64,000 nucleotides of DNA from assembly GCA_963737405.1 (NCBI GenBank), contig CAVTSL010000001.1, positions 62,001 to 126,000 on the forward strand, in the 5' to 3' direction. Within the stretch, counting starts at the first letter, position 1; each line of letters opens with the position of its first letter. This stretch comes from JACCTU01 sp963737405. GTDB lineage: Bacteria; Actinomycetota; Thermoleophilia; Gaiellales; Gaiellaceae. The notes beneath the pieces were generated by a model. It was not told the origin of the DNA, made no database searches, and worked only from the letters and a program-made list of their open reading frames with translations. Made by a program: the position numbers and the translations under genes. Shown in pieces: positions 1 to 8,843 of this stretch.

Positions 1-748
1 GCGCGACGTCCGGAAGGCCGCGCGTCTCGGCGAGCGCCGCCGGCGCGTGGCGACGCTCGGCTGCGCGGAGCGCGGCCTCGGCCGCGTCGAGCCGCTTCGC
101 GAGCGACGCAGCCTCGGCAGCGTCGACGACGATCTGCTCGGCCTCGTTGGCGAGGCGGATCGCGTCGACCGGCCGTTCCTCCGCGCGGCGCATCGCCTCC
201 CGAGCGCCCTGCAGCTTCGCGTCGGCGGCGAGGAGCCGATCGACCGGAAGCCCCGCGCCGTCGACGAGCGAACGCGCCTCAGCGTGCTCCGAGAGCGCCT
301 GCTCGAGCAGCTCAGGCTCGTGCGCCGCGAGCAGGTCGACCGCCCGCAGGTAGCCCTCGACCTGATCGAGCTTCGCCTGCAGCCGTGTCGATCGCCCCGC
401 GTCGCCGCCCGCCTCGAGCGCACCCTGCACCTCGACGACCGAGCCGCGCACCTGGTCGTACGTCTCGCGAAGGCGCGCATCGGCGGCCGGATCGCCGGTA
501 TGGACGCTCCACGCGTTCACGATGGCGTCACTCTCGAGCGGATCAGCGGGCAGGCGCGCCTGAAGCCGGCGCAGGCGGCGCTCGAGCGGCCCGCCCTTGC
601 GGTACGAGCGGACGAGCCAGACGAGGCCGACCACGGCCGTCGCTCCGAAGACGAAGCTCGACGGGTCGCCCGTCAGGAGGCCTGCGAGGCCCGTCGTCGC
701 GATGCCGAAGAGCAGCCAGCCGGCGAAGAGGTATCCGACGATGCGCAT
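1..748 (-). CDS. Membrane-anchored helical protein, C-terminus cut by window edge
   Basis: Read leftward from an ATG at 746-748, the frame stays open to base 1, so about 249 residues are visible and the C-terminus is missing. The N-terminus begins MRIVGYLFAGW and has two hydrophobic segments (about residues 3-25 and 31-46), followed by a basic stop-transfer stretch (RSYRKGG). The rest is a long Ala/Glu/Arg-rich helical region, probably coiled coil. The hydrophobic pair at one end with charged helix after it is why I prefer this frame over the open frame on the other strand. I do not recognise the family. No Shine-Dalgarno sequence is visible. Confidence 0.65.
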   Translation of the reverse strand, partial: MRIVGYLFAGWLLFGIATTGLAGLLTGDPSSFVFGATAVVGLVWLVRSYRKGGPLERRLRRLQARLPADPLESDAIVNAWSVHTGDPAADARLRETYDQVRGSVVEVQGALEAGGDAGRSTRLQAKLDQVEGYLRAVDLLAAHEPELLEQALSEHAEARSLVDGAGLPVDRLLAADAKLQGAREAMRRAEERPVDAIRLANEAEQIVVDAAEAASLAKRLDAAEAALRAAERRHAPAALAETRGLPDVA

Positions 749-796
749 CCAGGAGAGGTATCGGGCGGGAGGGCGCCAGCCATTACCGTTCGCCTC

Positions 797-1108
797 GTGT
801 TGACGCTGTGGCAGGCGGAGTGGTGCCCGTACTCGTCGCGTGTCCGCGAGTCGCTGACCGAATACGGCCTGGACTTCGTCGCGAAGCAGGTCGCGGCATC
901 GAGGCGCGACCGCGAGGCGATGCGCGAGGCGGTCGGCACCGACGCGATCCCGGTCCTCGTCCTCGAGGACGGCACCGTGATCACGGACTTCCAGGAGATG
1001 CTCACCTGGATCCGAGAGCACCACGACCGGCCGACGGACGCCGACCGGCACCGCGAGAAGTGGTTCGAGGACGCCCCGCGGCGAGACCCCAAGCACATCC
1101 TTACCTAA
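797..1108 (+). CDS. Glutaredoxin / GST-N-like thioredoxin-fold protein
   Basis: About 103 residues from the GTG at 797 (TTG at 800 is equally possible). The start of the protein reads LTLWQAEWCPYSSRVRESL, a beta strand followed by a CPYS active-site motif at the head of helix 1, as in glutaredoxins. A cis-proline segment (DAIPVLVLEDG) follows and is the usual glutathione-binding edge. Only the first Cys of the CxxC motif is present, so a monothiol redox or GST-N-like role is likely. The gene is divergent from the membrane protein to its left. The longer open frame upstream in the same phase is a shadow of that gene. Confidence 0.8.
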   Translation: MLTLWQAEWCPYSSRVRESLTEYGLDFVAKQVAASRRDREAMREAVGTDAIPVLVLEDGTVITDFQEMLTWIREHHDRPTDADRHREKWFEDAPRRDPKHILT

Positions 1109-1146
1109 CCCGAACGAGGGATACGCGCCCGGACGGCTGCCGTCGA

Positions 1147-1152
1147 TATAGT
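1147..1152 (+). promoter_or_regulatory. -10 element of the marR gene
   Basis: TATAGT lies exactly 7 nt before the GTG start at 1160, so transcription would begin at or next to the start codon. No convincing -35 box is visible. Confidence 0.55.
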
Positions 1153-1180
1153 TAACCAGGTGAACGTTTCCCAGGTTAAC
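1151..1180 (+). promoter_or_regulatory. Two abutting 15-bp palindromes, probable MarR operator
   Basis: Two imperfect palindromes lie head to tail: GTTAACCAGGTGAAC (1151-1165) and GTTTCCCAGGTTAAC (1166-1180). Both fit GTTNNCC-A-GGTNAAC. They overlap the -10 box and the first codons of the MarR gene, where bound repressor would block both initiation and elongation. Confidence 0.7.
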
Positions 1181-1591
1181 GAAGTTGAGATCGCCAACCG
1201 GCTGCGCCCCGCACTCCTCCGGCTCGCCCGCGAGCTCCGCCGCGAGATCCACTCGATCGGAGTGACGGGCGGCCAGGTCGCGCTGCTCATCGCGATCAAG
1301 TACGCGCCCGGGATCGGCGTCCGGGAGCTCGCGACGCAGGAGCGGATGTCGCCGGCGGCGATCTCGAAGGCCGTGACGAAGCTCGAGCGTCAGGGGCTCG
1401 TCGAGCGGCGCGCGCTGGAGGGCGACCGGCGCCGCGTCGGGCTGCACGTCTCGGAGAAGGGACATCAGGTGCTTCGCTCCGTGCGCTCGCGCCGGACGAT
1501 CTGGCTCGCCGAGCGGCTGAAGGGCCTCTCCCCGGAGGACCTCCGCAAGGTCGAAGCAGCGCTCGAGCCGCTGGAGCAGCTCCTGCCGTGA
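1160..1591 (+). CDS. MarR-family transcriptional regulator
   Basis: A 143-residue protein with the MarR winged-helix layout: an N-terminal dimerisation helix, then GVRELATQERMSPAAISKAV as the helix-turn-helix at about residues 51-72, and a DRRRVGLHVSEKG wing near residue 95. The GTG at 1160 is chosen because it sits 7 nt after a -10 box and no closer start exists; translation would be leaderless. The downstream MFS gene overlaps its stop codon by 4 bp (GTGA), so the two are co-transcribed. The tandem palindrome over its start suggests autorepression, relieved by a substrate of the neighbouring exporter. That last step is inference from the common MarR-transporter arrangement. Confidence 0.9.
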   Translation: MNVSQVNEVEIANRLRPALLRLARELRREIHSIGVTGGQVALLIAIKYAPGIGVRELATQERMSPAAISKAVTKLERQGLVERRALEGDRRRVGLHVSEKGHQVLRSVRSRRTIWLAERLKGLSPEDLRKVEAALEPLEQLLP

Positions 1592-2853
1592 GGGCTCGGA
1601 TGTTCAAGAGCCTGCGGAAGCACCGGAACTACCGGCTCTTCTTCACCGGGCAGGTCGTGTCGCTCGCCGGGACGTGGATGCAGAACATCGCGCTCGCGTG
1701 GTTCGTCGTCGAGCTGACCGACTCGCCGCTCGCCGTCGGCGGGCTCGCGTTCTGCCGCTTTCTCCCGTTCATGCTCTTCGGGCTCTACGCGGGCGTCGTC
1801 GCGGACCGCTTCGACAACCGCAAGCTCGTGATGGCGACGCAGGCGGCGCAGATGGTCGTCTCGGTCGCGCTCACGGTGCTGGCGTTCTCCGGCTGGGAGA
1901 ACGTGCCGGCGGTCTACGTGCTCGCGTTCCTCGGCGGGAGCGCGCTCGTGCTCGACGCGCCCGGCCGGCAGTCGCTGACCTTCCAGATGGTCGGCCGCGA
2001 CGAGATCCCCAACGCGGTCGCGCTCAACACCGGGCTCTTCAACGGCGCGCGCATCATCGGCCCGGCGATCGCGGGCGTGATCATCGGCCTCGGCGGCACG
2101 GGCGTCTGCTTCCTGATCAACTCGATCACGTTCCTCGCCGTGCTGACGGCGCTCTGGCTGATGCGCGAGGACGAGCTGTTCAAGGTCGAGCGCGACCCGC
2201 GCAAGCGCGCCGGCGCTGCGATCGCGGAGGGTCTGCGCTACGCCTGGGGGAACGCCGACATCCGCCTCGCGCTCGCCGTGCTCGCGATCGCGAGCACCGT
2301 GGGCTTCAACTTCCACGTGATCATCCCCGTGCTCGCGCGCGACACGCTCGATGCCGGCCCGGAGGTGTTCGGCATCCTCAGCGCCTTCTTCGGCGGCGGC
2401 GCGCTGCTCGGCGCGCTCATCCAGGCCGCCCGGAGCAAGGCGAGCTGGAAGGGGCTGCTGCTCGGCGCGACGGGCTTCAGCGCGGGGCTGCTCATGCTCG
2501 CGCCCGTGACGACGGTGTGGCTCGCCTGCGCGATCCTCTTCGCCGTCGGCGTCTGCTTCACGCTCTGGGTCTCCAACACGAGCGCGATCCTCCAGCTGCG
2601 CGCGCCCGACCGGCTGCGCGGCCGGGTGATGAGCCTCTTCATGTTCGCGTTCGCCGGCCTCGCGCCGATCGGCGGCCTCTTCGCGGGCTTCCTGATGGAC
2701 GTCGGCGGCACCGAGCTGGCGCTCGCCGTCGGCGGCGCCGTCTCGCTCGTCGTCGTCGGGCTCGCCTGGATCAAGCACACGGGCGTCACGCTCCGCCCGC
2801 GGGCCGTGCCGGTCTTTGCAGCCGAGGGGGAAGAGGCGTCGCGAGCGGCCTGA
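1588..2853 (+). CDS. MFS transporter (MFS_3 / EntS-like exporter)
   Basis: 421 residues with about 12 hydrophobic segments. The N-terminal RNYRLFFTGQVVSLAGTWMQ is typical of the MFS_3 branch, which contains the enterobactin exporter EntS, and loop 2-3 carries VADRFDNRK. The GTG at 1588 overlaps the MarR stop; an ATG at 1600 is an alternative start with the same coupling. The substrate cannot be told from sequence. The MarR partner suggests a drug or small aromatic compound, which is inference. Confidence 0.88.
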   Translation: MRARMFKSLRKHRNYRLFFTGQVVSLAGTWMQNIALAWFVVELTDSPLAVGGLAFCRFLPFMLFGLYAGVVADRFDNRKLVMATQAAQMVVSVALTVLAFSGWENVPAVYVLAFLGGSALVLDAPGRQSLTFQMVGRDEIPNAVALNTGLFNGARIIGPAIAGVIIGLGGTGVCFLINSITFLAVLTALWLMREDELFKVERDPRKRAGAAIAEGLRYAWGNADIRLALAVLAIASTVGFNFHVIIPVLARDTLDAGPEVFGILSAFFGGGALLGALIQAARSKASWKGLLLGATGFSAGLLMLAPVTTVWLACAILFAVGVCFTLWVSNTSAILQLRAPDRLRGRVMSLFMFAFAGLAPIGGLFAGFLMDVGGTELALAVGGAVSLVVVGLAWIKHTGVTLRPRAVPVFAAEGEEASRAA

Positions 2854-2857
2854 GCCG

Positions 2858-3364
2858 CTACTGATCGATGCCGGCGATCGTCCGGCGCAGGTTCGCGAGG
2901 TTGTCGACGAGGCCGCGCTGCTGTTCCTCGAACTGCTTGACGAGCGCCTCGAGCTGCGTCATCAGCGCCTTCTTGTCGGTGCGGGCCGGCGGCGCCGGGG
3001 TCGAGGCCACCTTCTCCTTCTCCTTCTCCTTCCGGCGGAAGAGGCCGCGGCCCTTCTCGGGCTCGGCTTCCGTCTGGAACTCGAAGCGCACCGGCTCGCG
3101 GCGGGGCTCGGCGCCGGGCTTCGCGAGCTTGTCCCGGAGACCCGATCCGAAGCCGGTGTCCGTCGAGAGGTCGACGCCGCACTGCACGAGGAGGACGCTC
3201 GTCAGCTGCTCGACCGTGACGAGCCCGGCCTCGACGAAGTACTCACCGAGCTTCCGGCCCGTCCGGAACTGCTCCGCGAGCGCATGCTCGAGATCCTCGG
3301 GCGAGACGAGCTCCTGCTCGACGAGGAGCTCGCCGAGCGGCTTCCAGGCGGGGTCGGCTGCCAT
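2858..3364 (-). CDS. Stand-alone MshEN-like (possible c-di-GMP-binding) protein with coiled coil
   Basis: 168 residues from the ATG at 3364, chosen over an upstream start because GGAAGA lies about 5 nt before it. Two successive halves look like the MshEN motif: PLGELLVEQELVSPEDLEHA and KLGEYFVEAGLVTVEQLTS. In type II secretion and type IV pilus ATPases this domain binds c-di-GMP. Here no ATPase domain follows; there is a Lys/Glu-rich linker and a C-terminal coiled coil (about residues 125-165). It could be a free c-di-GMP effector or a structural partner of pilus machinery encoded elsewhere. It is convergent with the MFS gene. Confidence 0.65.
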   Translation of the reverse strand: MAADPAWKPLGELLVEQELVSPEDLEHALAEQFRTGRKLGEYFVEAGLVTVEQLTSVLLVQCGVDLSTDTGFGSGLRDKLAKPGAEPRREPVRFEFQTEAEPEKGRGLFRRKEKEKEKVASTPAPPARTDKKALMTQLEALVKQFEEQQRGLVDNLANLRRTIAGIDQ

Positions 3365-3463
3365 GGTTCTTCCATCGGCCGAAAGGGCTCGAATCCTGAG
3401 GGTTTTACGGTCCATTTACGTTCGCGGCACCCCTCGCTGACCGCCAGAGCGCAGAATCCCGAC

Positions 3464-3838
3464 GTGAGGGGAAAGCTGCTCGCAGCCGCGCTCGGCGCAC
3501 TCGCCGCGGCGATCGTCCTGATTCCGACGTCGCTCGGCGAGAACGTCGCCCGGAACCTGCTCGGGGACGGCCTCGTCCGGGCCGAGATCGTGGCCAAGCG
3601 CGACGGCGCGATCCAGGTCTTCCGGGTCGACCGCGGACGCGTGCGCGCCTTCAACCGAACCGCGTTGACGCTCAAGGAGCTCGACGGGTCGATCGTGGTC
3701 GTGCCGATCTCCTCGGTGACGAGGTTCGAGATCGCCGGACGGCCCGTCGCGTTCGGACTGATGCGGCGGGGGATGTGGGCGACGACGACGCGCGTCGGCG
3801 ACCAGCCCGCCGAGCACGTGCTGCTGGTGCGGCGGTGA
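3464..3838 (+). CDS. Exported protein of unknown function
   Basis: 124 residues from the GTG at 3464. Residues about 4-24 form a hydrophobic signal peptide or membrane anchor (LLAAALGALAAAIVLIPTSL). The mature part looks like a small beta-rich domain. Its stop overlaps the start of the response-regulator gene (GTGA at 3835-3838), so it is the first gene of the two-component operon and could be an accessory sensor. No family was recognised. Confidence 0.7.
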   Translation: MRGKLLAAALGALAAAIVLIPTSLGENVARNLLGDGLVRAEIVAKRDGAIQVFRVDRGRVRAFNRTALTLKELDGSIVVVPISSVTRFEIAGRPVAFGLMRRGMWATTTRVGDQPAEHVLLVRR

Positions 3839-4527
3839 ACGCGACGGCCCAGCTCGCGTGGGGGCCCACCGTCCTCCTCGTGGAGGACGAGGAGTCGATC
3901 GCCGGCCTCCTCCGCTCGTACCTCTCGGCGCAGGGCTTCCGGATCGTCTGGGTCCGCTCCGGCGAGGAGGCGCTCGCAGAGCTCGAGCGACACCCGATCC
4001 GCGTCGTCCTGCTCGACCTCGGCCTCCCCGGCATGGACGGCTTCGACGTCTGCCGGCAGATCCGCTACCGCTCGAAGGTGCCGCTCGTGATGGTGACGGC
4101 GCGCGACGAGGAGATCGACCGCGTCGCGGGGCTCGAGATCGGCGCCGACGACTACGTGTCGAAGCCGTTCTCGCCGCGCGAGCTCTCCGCTCGGCTGAAG
4201 GCGGTGCTGCGGCGCTCCGAGGACCGCGTCGAGCGCGCCGTCCTTTCGCTGGAGGACGTCGTGCTGAACCGCGAGCGCCGGGAAGTAACCGTCGCCGGTC
4301 TACCCGTCGCGCTCACGGCGAAGGAGTTCGACCTGCTCGCGTTCCTGCTCGAGCAGCCGGGCATCGTGTTCTCGCGTGAGCTCTTGCTCGAGCGCGTCTG
4401 GGGTTTTGACTATCCGACGAGCACGCGCACGGTCGACATGCATGTTGCGTCGCTCCGGCGGAAGCTCGACCGACCCGAGCTCGTGCAGACCGTGCGCGGC
4501 GTCGGCTACAAGGCACGCGGACGTTGA
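3835..4527 (+). CDS. OmpR/PhoB-family response regulator
   Basis: 230 residues. The receiver domain (residues about 12-125) has the acidic pair E17/D18, the phospho-acceptor D61 in LLDLGLPGMDG, and the conserved Lys in DDYVSKPFSP. The C-terminal half is a winged helix with TAKEFDLLAFLLEQPG and SLRRKLDRPELVQTVRGVGY, the standard OmpR DNA-binding domain. The GTG start overlaps the upstream stop, and its TGA overlaps the kinase TTG start. Phosphorylation by the downstream kinase is the expected control. Confidence 0.95.
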   Translation: MNATAQLAWGPTVLLVEDEESIAGLLRSYLSAQGFRIVWVRSGEEALAELERHPIRVVLLDLGLPGMDGFDVCRQIRYRSKVPLVMVTARDEEIDRVAGLEIGADDYVSKPFSPRELSARLKAVLRRSEDRVERAVLSLEDVVLNRERREVTVAGLPVALTAKEFDLLAFLLEQPGIVFSRELLLERVWGFDYPTSTRTVDMHVASLRRKLDRPELVQTVRGVGYKARGR

Positions 4528-5846
4528 GATCGCTTCGCGCGCGTCTCGTCGCCGCGATCGGACTGACGGTTGTCCTCGCGATCGGCCTGACGCTCGCGAT
4601 CGGGTTCGAGCTGACGCGGCGGGAGGTCCAGCGGGCGACGCTGCGCGACCTCGGGCACCGCGCGGACGTGCTCGCTGAGCGCGAGCGCACCGCGCTGCTT
4701 CCGCTCGGACGCCTCGGCTCGCTGCAGGAGGCGCTCGAGGTGCAGGACGAGCGCGTTGCTGCAGCGCCGCTGGCCGGGCCGACGCAGTACCTCGACGCAG
4801 GCGAGCAGCGGGAGCTTCGGAACGGTCACGGCGTCGAAGGCGTCCGCGAGGGGACGTACTACGCCGCGCGTCCCGTCGCACAGAAGGCGCTCGTGCTGCT
4901 TCGTCCGAAGCGGCTCGACGCGGCGACCTCGCGTCCCTTCCTGCAAGGGCTGATCGTCGCCGGCGTCTTCGGGATCCTGCTCGCGGTGGGCGCCGCTGTG
5001 CTGGTGGCGCGTGCGCTCGCGCGTCCTCTGGGCCGGCTCGCGGACGCGTCGCAGCGGCTCGCCGAGGGCGAGCACCGACCCGTGCCCGTCGAGGGCCCCA
5101 CGGAGATCGCCTCGCTCGCGACGTCGTTCAACGAGATGGGCGGAAAGCTCGAGCGTGCGCGTGCCGCCGAGCGCAGCTTCCTGCTCTCGGTGACGCACGA
5201 GCTGCGCACGCCGCTGACGGCCATCCGCGGCTACGCCGAGGCGCTCGACGAGGGAGTCGTCGACCCGCAGGAGGCCGGCGAGACGATCGCCGCCGAGGCG
5301 GGACGGCTCGAGCGGCTCGTCCAGGACGTGCTCGAGCTCGCGCGGCTGAACCGCATCGAGTTCGACGTCGAGCGGGAGCCGATCGACCTCGATGCGGTCG
5401 CGCGCGACGCGATCCGGCGCTACGAGCCGCAGGCCCGCGCGTTCGGCGTCGAGCTCGTGCTCGACACGAACGGCGGGGCGCCCGCGCTCGGGGACGCCGA
5501 GCGTTCGCTCCAGATCGTCTCCAACCTCGTCGAGAACGCACTGCGCGTGACGCCGCCCGGCGGCCGCGTCTCGATCTCGACGCATCCGGGCCTGATCGCC
5601 GTCGAGGACACAGGACCCGGCCTCGCCGCCGACGACGTCCCACGCGCCTTCGACCGGTTCTTCCTCTGGTCGCGCTACGGCGACTCACGGCGCGTCGGCA
5701 CCGGGCTCGGGCTCGCGATCGTCAAGGAGCTGACCGAGCAGATGGGCGGCCGCGTCGCGGTCGAGAGCGACCCGGGCCGGGCGACGCGCTTCGAGGTTCG
5801 CCTTCCGGTTTTACAGCCGTCTGACGAGAAGCCCGAGAGCGGTTGA
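4524..5846 (+). CDS. Membrane sensor histidine kinase
   Basis: 440 residues. One membrane helix is at about 8-28, a short periplasmic sensor follows, and a second helix is near 138-160, leading into a HAMP linker. The dimerisation domain carries the phosphorylated H225 in SVTHELRTPLTAIRGYA. The ATPase domain shows the N box (NLVENALRVTP), G1 (DTGPGLAADD), F box (FDRFF) and G2 (GTGLGLAIVKEL). The TTG start overlaps the regulator's stop (TTGA), making a tightly coupled pair. The signal sensed is unknown. Confidence 0.95.
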   Translation: MRSLRARLVAAIGLTVVLAIGLTLAIGFELTRREVQRATLRDLGHRADVLAERERTALLPLGRLGSLQEALEVQDERVAAAPLAGPTQYLDAGEQRELRNGHGVEGVREGTYYAARPVAQKALVLLRPKRLDAATSRPFLQGLIVAGVFGILLAVGAAVLVARALARPLGRLADASQRLAEGEHRPVPVEGPTEIASLATSFNEMGGKLERARAAERSFLLSVTHELRTPLTAIRGYAEALDEGVVDPQEAGETIAAEAGRLERLVQDVLELARLNRIEFDVEREPIDLDAVARDAIRRYEPQARAFGVELVLDTNGGAPALGDAERSLQIVSNLVENALRVTPPGGRVSISTHPGLIAVEDTGPGLAADDVPRAFDRFFLWSRYGDSRRVGTGLGLAIVKELTEQMGGRVAVESDPGRATRFEVRLPVLQPSDEKPESG

Positions 5847-5895
5847 CGCTCGGCGCCGACCATCCACGGGTCAATCGACCCTGGAGGGTGGGTTC

Positions 5896-6465
5896 ATGAA
5901 GATCAAGCTCCTCGTCGCGGGACTCGTCGCGCTCGTCGCACTGAGCGTCGTCGGAGTCGCCGCGGCCGAGAAGTTCAAGGGAACGAACGGCGACGACACG
6001 ATCGTCGGCACCTTCGGCGACGACGTCATCTCCGCGCTCGCGGGCAACGACACGATCGATGCGGAGGGTGGCAACGACAAGGTGTACGCAGCTGCCGGCA
6101 ACGACCGCGTGATCGGCGGCGGCGGGAACGACCTGCTCCGCGGCGGTGAGGGCAACGACGACCTGAACGGCGGCGCGGGGAACGACGTCGTCCGCGGACG
6201 CCCCGGCAACGACACGCTCACCGGCGGCGACGGGAACGACCGGATGTGGCCCGGCCACGGCGAGGACACGCAGTACGGCGGCGAGGGGGACGACGTGCTC
6301 CACGCCCTCGCGAACGACAACCAGCAGGACGTGCTCGACTGCGGTCCCGGCAACGACGTCGCGATCATCAACGCCCGCGAGCCGCACGACCTCGCGGCCG
6401 CGAACTGCGAGCGCGTGCGCCGCGTGATCCCGACGCCGGCGATGGCGGCCTCGGACGACGGCTAG
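5896..6465 (+). CDS. Secreted calcium-binding beta-roll (RTX-type repeat) protein
   Basis: 189 residues. A clear signal peptide (hydrophobic residues 5-25, cleavage after VAAA) precedes about ten tandem nonapeptide repeats of the GGxGNDxxx type (for example GGGGNDLLRGGEGNDDLNGG), which fold into a parallel beta roll with bound Ca2+. A good Shine-Dalgarno site (GGAGGG) lies 7-8 nt before the ATG, unlike most cytosolic genes here. There is no type I secretion system nearby, and the Sec-type signal suggests Sec export. The role is unknown; surface adhesion or calcium binding is plausible. A related protein is at 55399-56175. Confidence 0.85.
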   Translation: MKIKLLVAGLVALVALSVVGVAAAEKFKGTNGDDTIVGTFGDDVISALAGNDTIDAEGGNDKVYAAAGNDRVIGGGGNDLLRGGEGNDDLNGGAGNDVVRGRPGNDTLTGGDGNDRMWPGHGEDTQYGGEGDDVLHALANDNQQDVLDCGPGNDVAIINAREPHDLAAANCERVRRVIPTPAMAASDDG

Positions 6466-6473
6466 CGAATGGT

Positions 6474-6506
6474 TCGGCGAGGGGCGGGGCCGCCGCCCCT
6501 CGCCGA
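6474..6506. terminator. Hairpin between convergent genes
   Basis: A perfect 14-bp inverted repeat (6474-6487 with 6493-6506) closes a 5-nt loop, all GC-rich and without a T run. It sits between the ends of the beta-roll gene and the DEAD-box gene and probably terminates both. Confidence 0.75.
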
Positions 6507-6510
6507 GGGG

Positions 6511-7701
<1,191 letters not shown>

Positions 7702-7918
7702 GTGTTGTTCGACTCCTTGTGTTTCGGGTTCGAGATCAGCGGCTCGAAAACACCCGAAGGAGGAACGAGAAGCGAAATCTCACCGAACGGCACAACGCCG
7801 TCCGTCGCCTGAGGGTAGCAGCGATTCCTGCGGGTACCACCCCCGTTAGCGTGGCGTTAACCAAGGAAGGCCCTCAGAGAAGCCCGGCGTCCGCTACCGT
7901 GGCCGTGTTCTTCGGACA

Positions 7919-7924
7919 GAGGAG
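7919..7924 (+). promoter_or_regulatory. Shine-Dalgarno site that decides the infA start
   Basis: GAGGAG ends 6 nt before an ATC codon at 7931 and is 42 nt before the first in-frame ATG at 7967. It therefore supports initiation near 7928-7931. Confidence 0.55.
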
Positions 7925-7930
7925 TATCTG

Positions 7931-8164
7931 ATCGCAGCGCAAGGATCGAAGGAAGAAAAGATCGAGATGGAGGGCGAGGTCGTCGAGGCCCTCCGCAACG
8001 GCTTCTTCCGCATCGCCCTCGACAACGGCCACGAGACCCTCGGCTACACCGCCGGGAAGATGCGCCGCTACCGGATCAGGATCTTCCCCGGGGACAGGAT
8101 CAAGGTCGAGCTCTCGGCCTACGACCTCGGCCGCGGCCGCATCGTTTATCGCTACCGCGACTGA
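7931..8164 (+). CDS. infA: Translation initiation factor IF-1, apparent ATC start
   Basis: The protein has the S1/OB fold of IF-1: VVEALRNGFFRIALDNGHE, GYTAGKMRRYRIRIFPGDR and VELSAYDLGRGRIVYRYRD, the last being diagnostic. It occludes the ribosomal A site during initiation. From ATC at 7931 it is 77 residues (xAAQGSKEEKIEMEGE...), matching the usual IF-1 N-terminus of about 7-10 residues before EGxVVE. The ATG at 7967 would remove that strand. CTG at 7928 is the only other nearby candidate; no ATG, GTG or TTG is in frame. Unusually, it stands alone and not in the secY-adk-map-infA-rpmJ cluster. Confidence 0.9.
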   Translation: MAAQGSKEEKIEMEGEVVEALRNGFFRIALDNGHETLGYTAGKMRRYRIRIFPGDRIKVELSAYDLGRGRIVYRYRD

Positions 8165-8165
8165 G

Positions 8166-8171
8166 TAATCT
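8166..8171 (+). promoter_or_regulatory. -10 element of the HlyIII-like gene
   Basis: TAATCT, 7 nt before the GTG at 8179. It begins 2 nt after the infA stop codon, so the gene has its own promoter despite the tight spacing. Confidence 0.5.
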
Positions 8172-8178
8172 CAGTCGT

Positions 8179-8841
8179 GTGACGCTCGAGCAACCCGACT
8201 GGCTCGTGGCGGCGAAGCGACGGCCGCGTTTCCGCGGCGTGCTCCACCAGTACTCGTTCTTCGTCGCCGTCATCCTGGGCGGGCTCCTCGTGCTGGGGGC
8301 GCAGCCAGGGATCGAGCGGCTGTCGGCGTTCGTCTTCGCCGCGAGCGTCGCGACCATGCTCGGCGTGAGCGCGCTCTACCACCGCGTCGTCTGGCCGCCG
8401 GGGCCGCGCCGCTGGATCCGCCGCCTCGACCACGCGGCGATCTTCCTGCTGATCGCGGGGACGTACACACCGTTCGGGCTCATCGCGCTCGACGGCGCCT
8501 GGCGCGTCAGCGTGCTCGCGATCGCGTGGTCCGGTGCACTGGCCGCGATCGTGCTCAAGGTCGCGTGGATCGATGCGCCCCGTTGGGTCGCCGCATTCGC
8601 CGCGGTCGGCCTCGGCTGGGTCGCCATCGTCGCGGTCCCCGAGATCCACGGCGGGGTCGGTCTCTCACCGCTCCTGCTGATCGCCGCGGGCGGACTGCTC
8701 TACACCGCCGGCGCCGTCATCTACGCGCTGCGGCGGCCGGACCCGCTCCCGTCCGTGTTCGGGTACCACGAGCTGTTCCACGCTCTCGTCGTCGCGGCGG
8801 CCGGTTGCCAGTACGTGGCCGTCGCGCTCTGCGTGCTCTGA
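8179..8841 (+). CDS. Hemolysin III / progestin-receptor-like membrane protein
   Basis: 220 residues with seven hydrophobic segments. It has the family's metal-ligand pattern: SALYHR after segment 2, RRLDHAAIFLLIAGTYTPF in segment 3, and FGYHELFHALVV in the last segment. These His/Asp positions coordinate Zn in the related adiponectin receptors, whose hydrolase activity acts on ceramide-like lipids. A real hemolytic role is doubtful and a membrane-lipid hydrolase is possible. A DHA2 transporter starts 3 nt after its stop. Confidence 0.88.
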   Translation: MTLEQPDWLVAAKRRPRFRGVLHQYSFFVAVILGGLLVLGAQPGIERLSAFVFAASVATMLGVSALYHRVVWPPGPRRWIRRLDHAAIFLLIAGTYTPFGLIALDGAWRVSVLAIAWSGALAAIVLKVAWIDAPRWVAAFAAVGLGWVAIVAVPEIHGGVGLSPLLLIAAGGLLYTAGAVIYALRRPDPLPSVFGYHELFHALVVAAAGCQYVAVALCVL

Positions 8842-8843
8842 GA

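Noticed and set aside
5868..5881. GGGTC-aatc-GACCC before the beta-roll gene
   Set aside because: A 5-bp stem is expected by chance at this GC content and has no clear position relative to a promoter.
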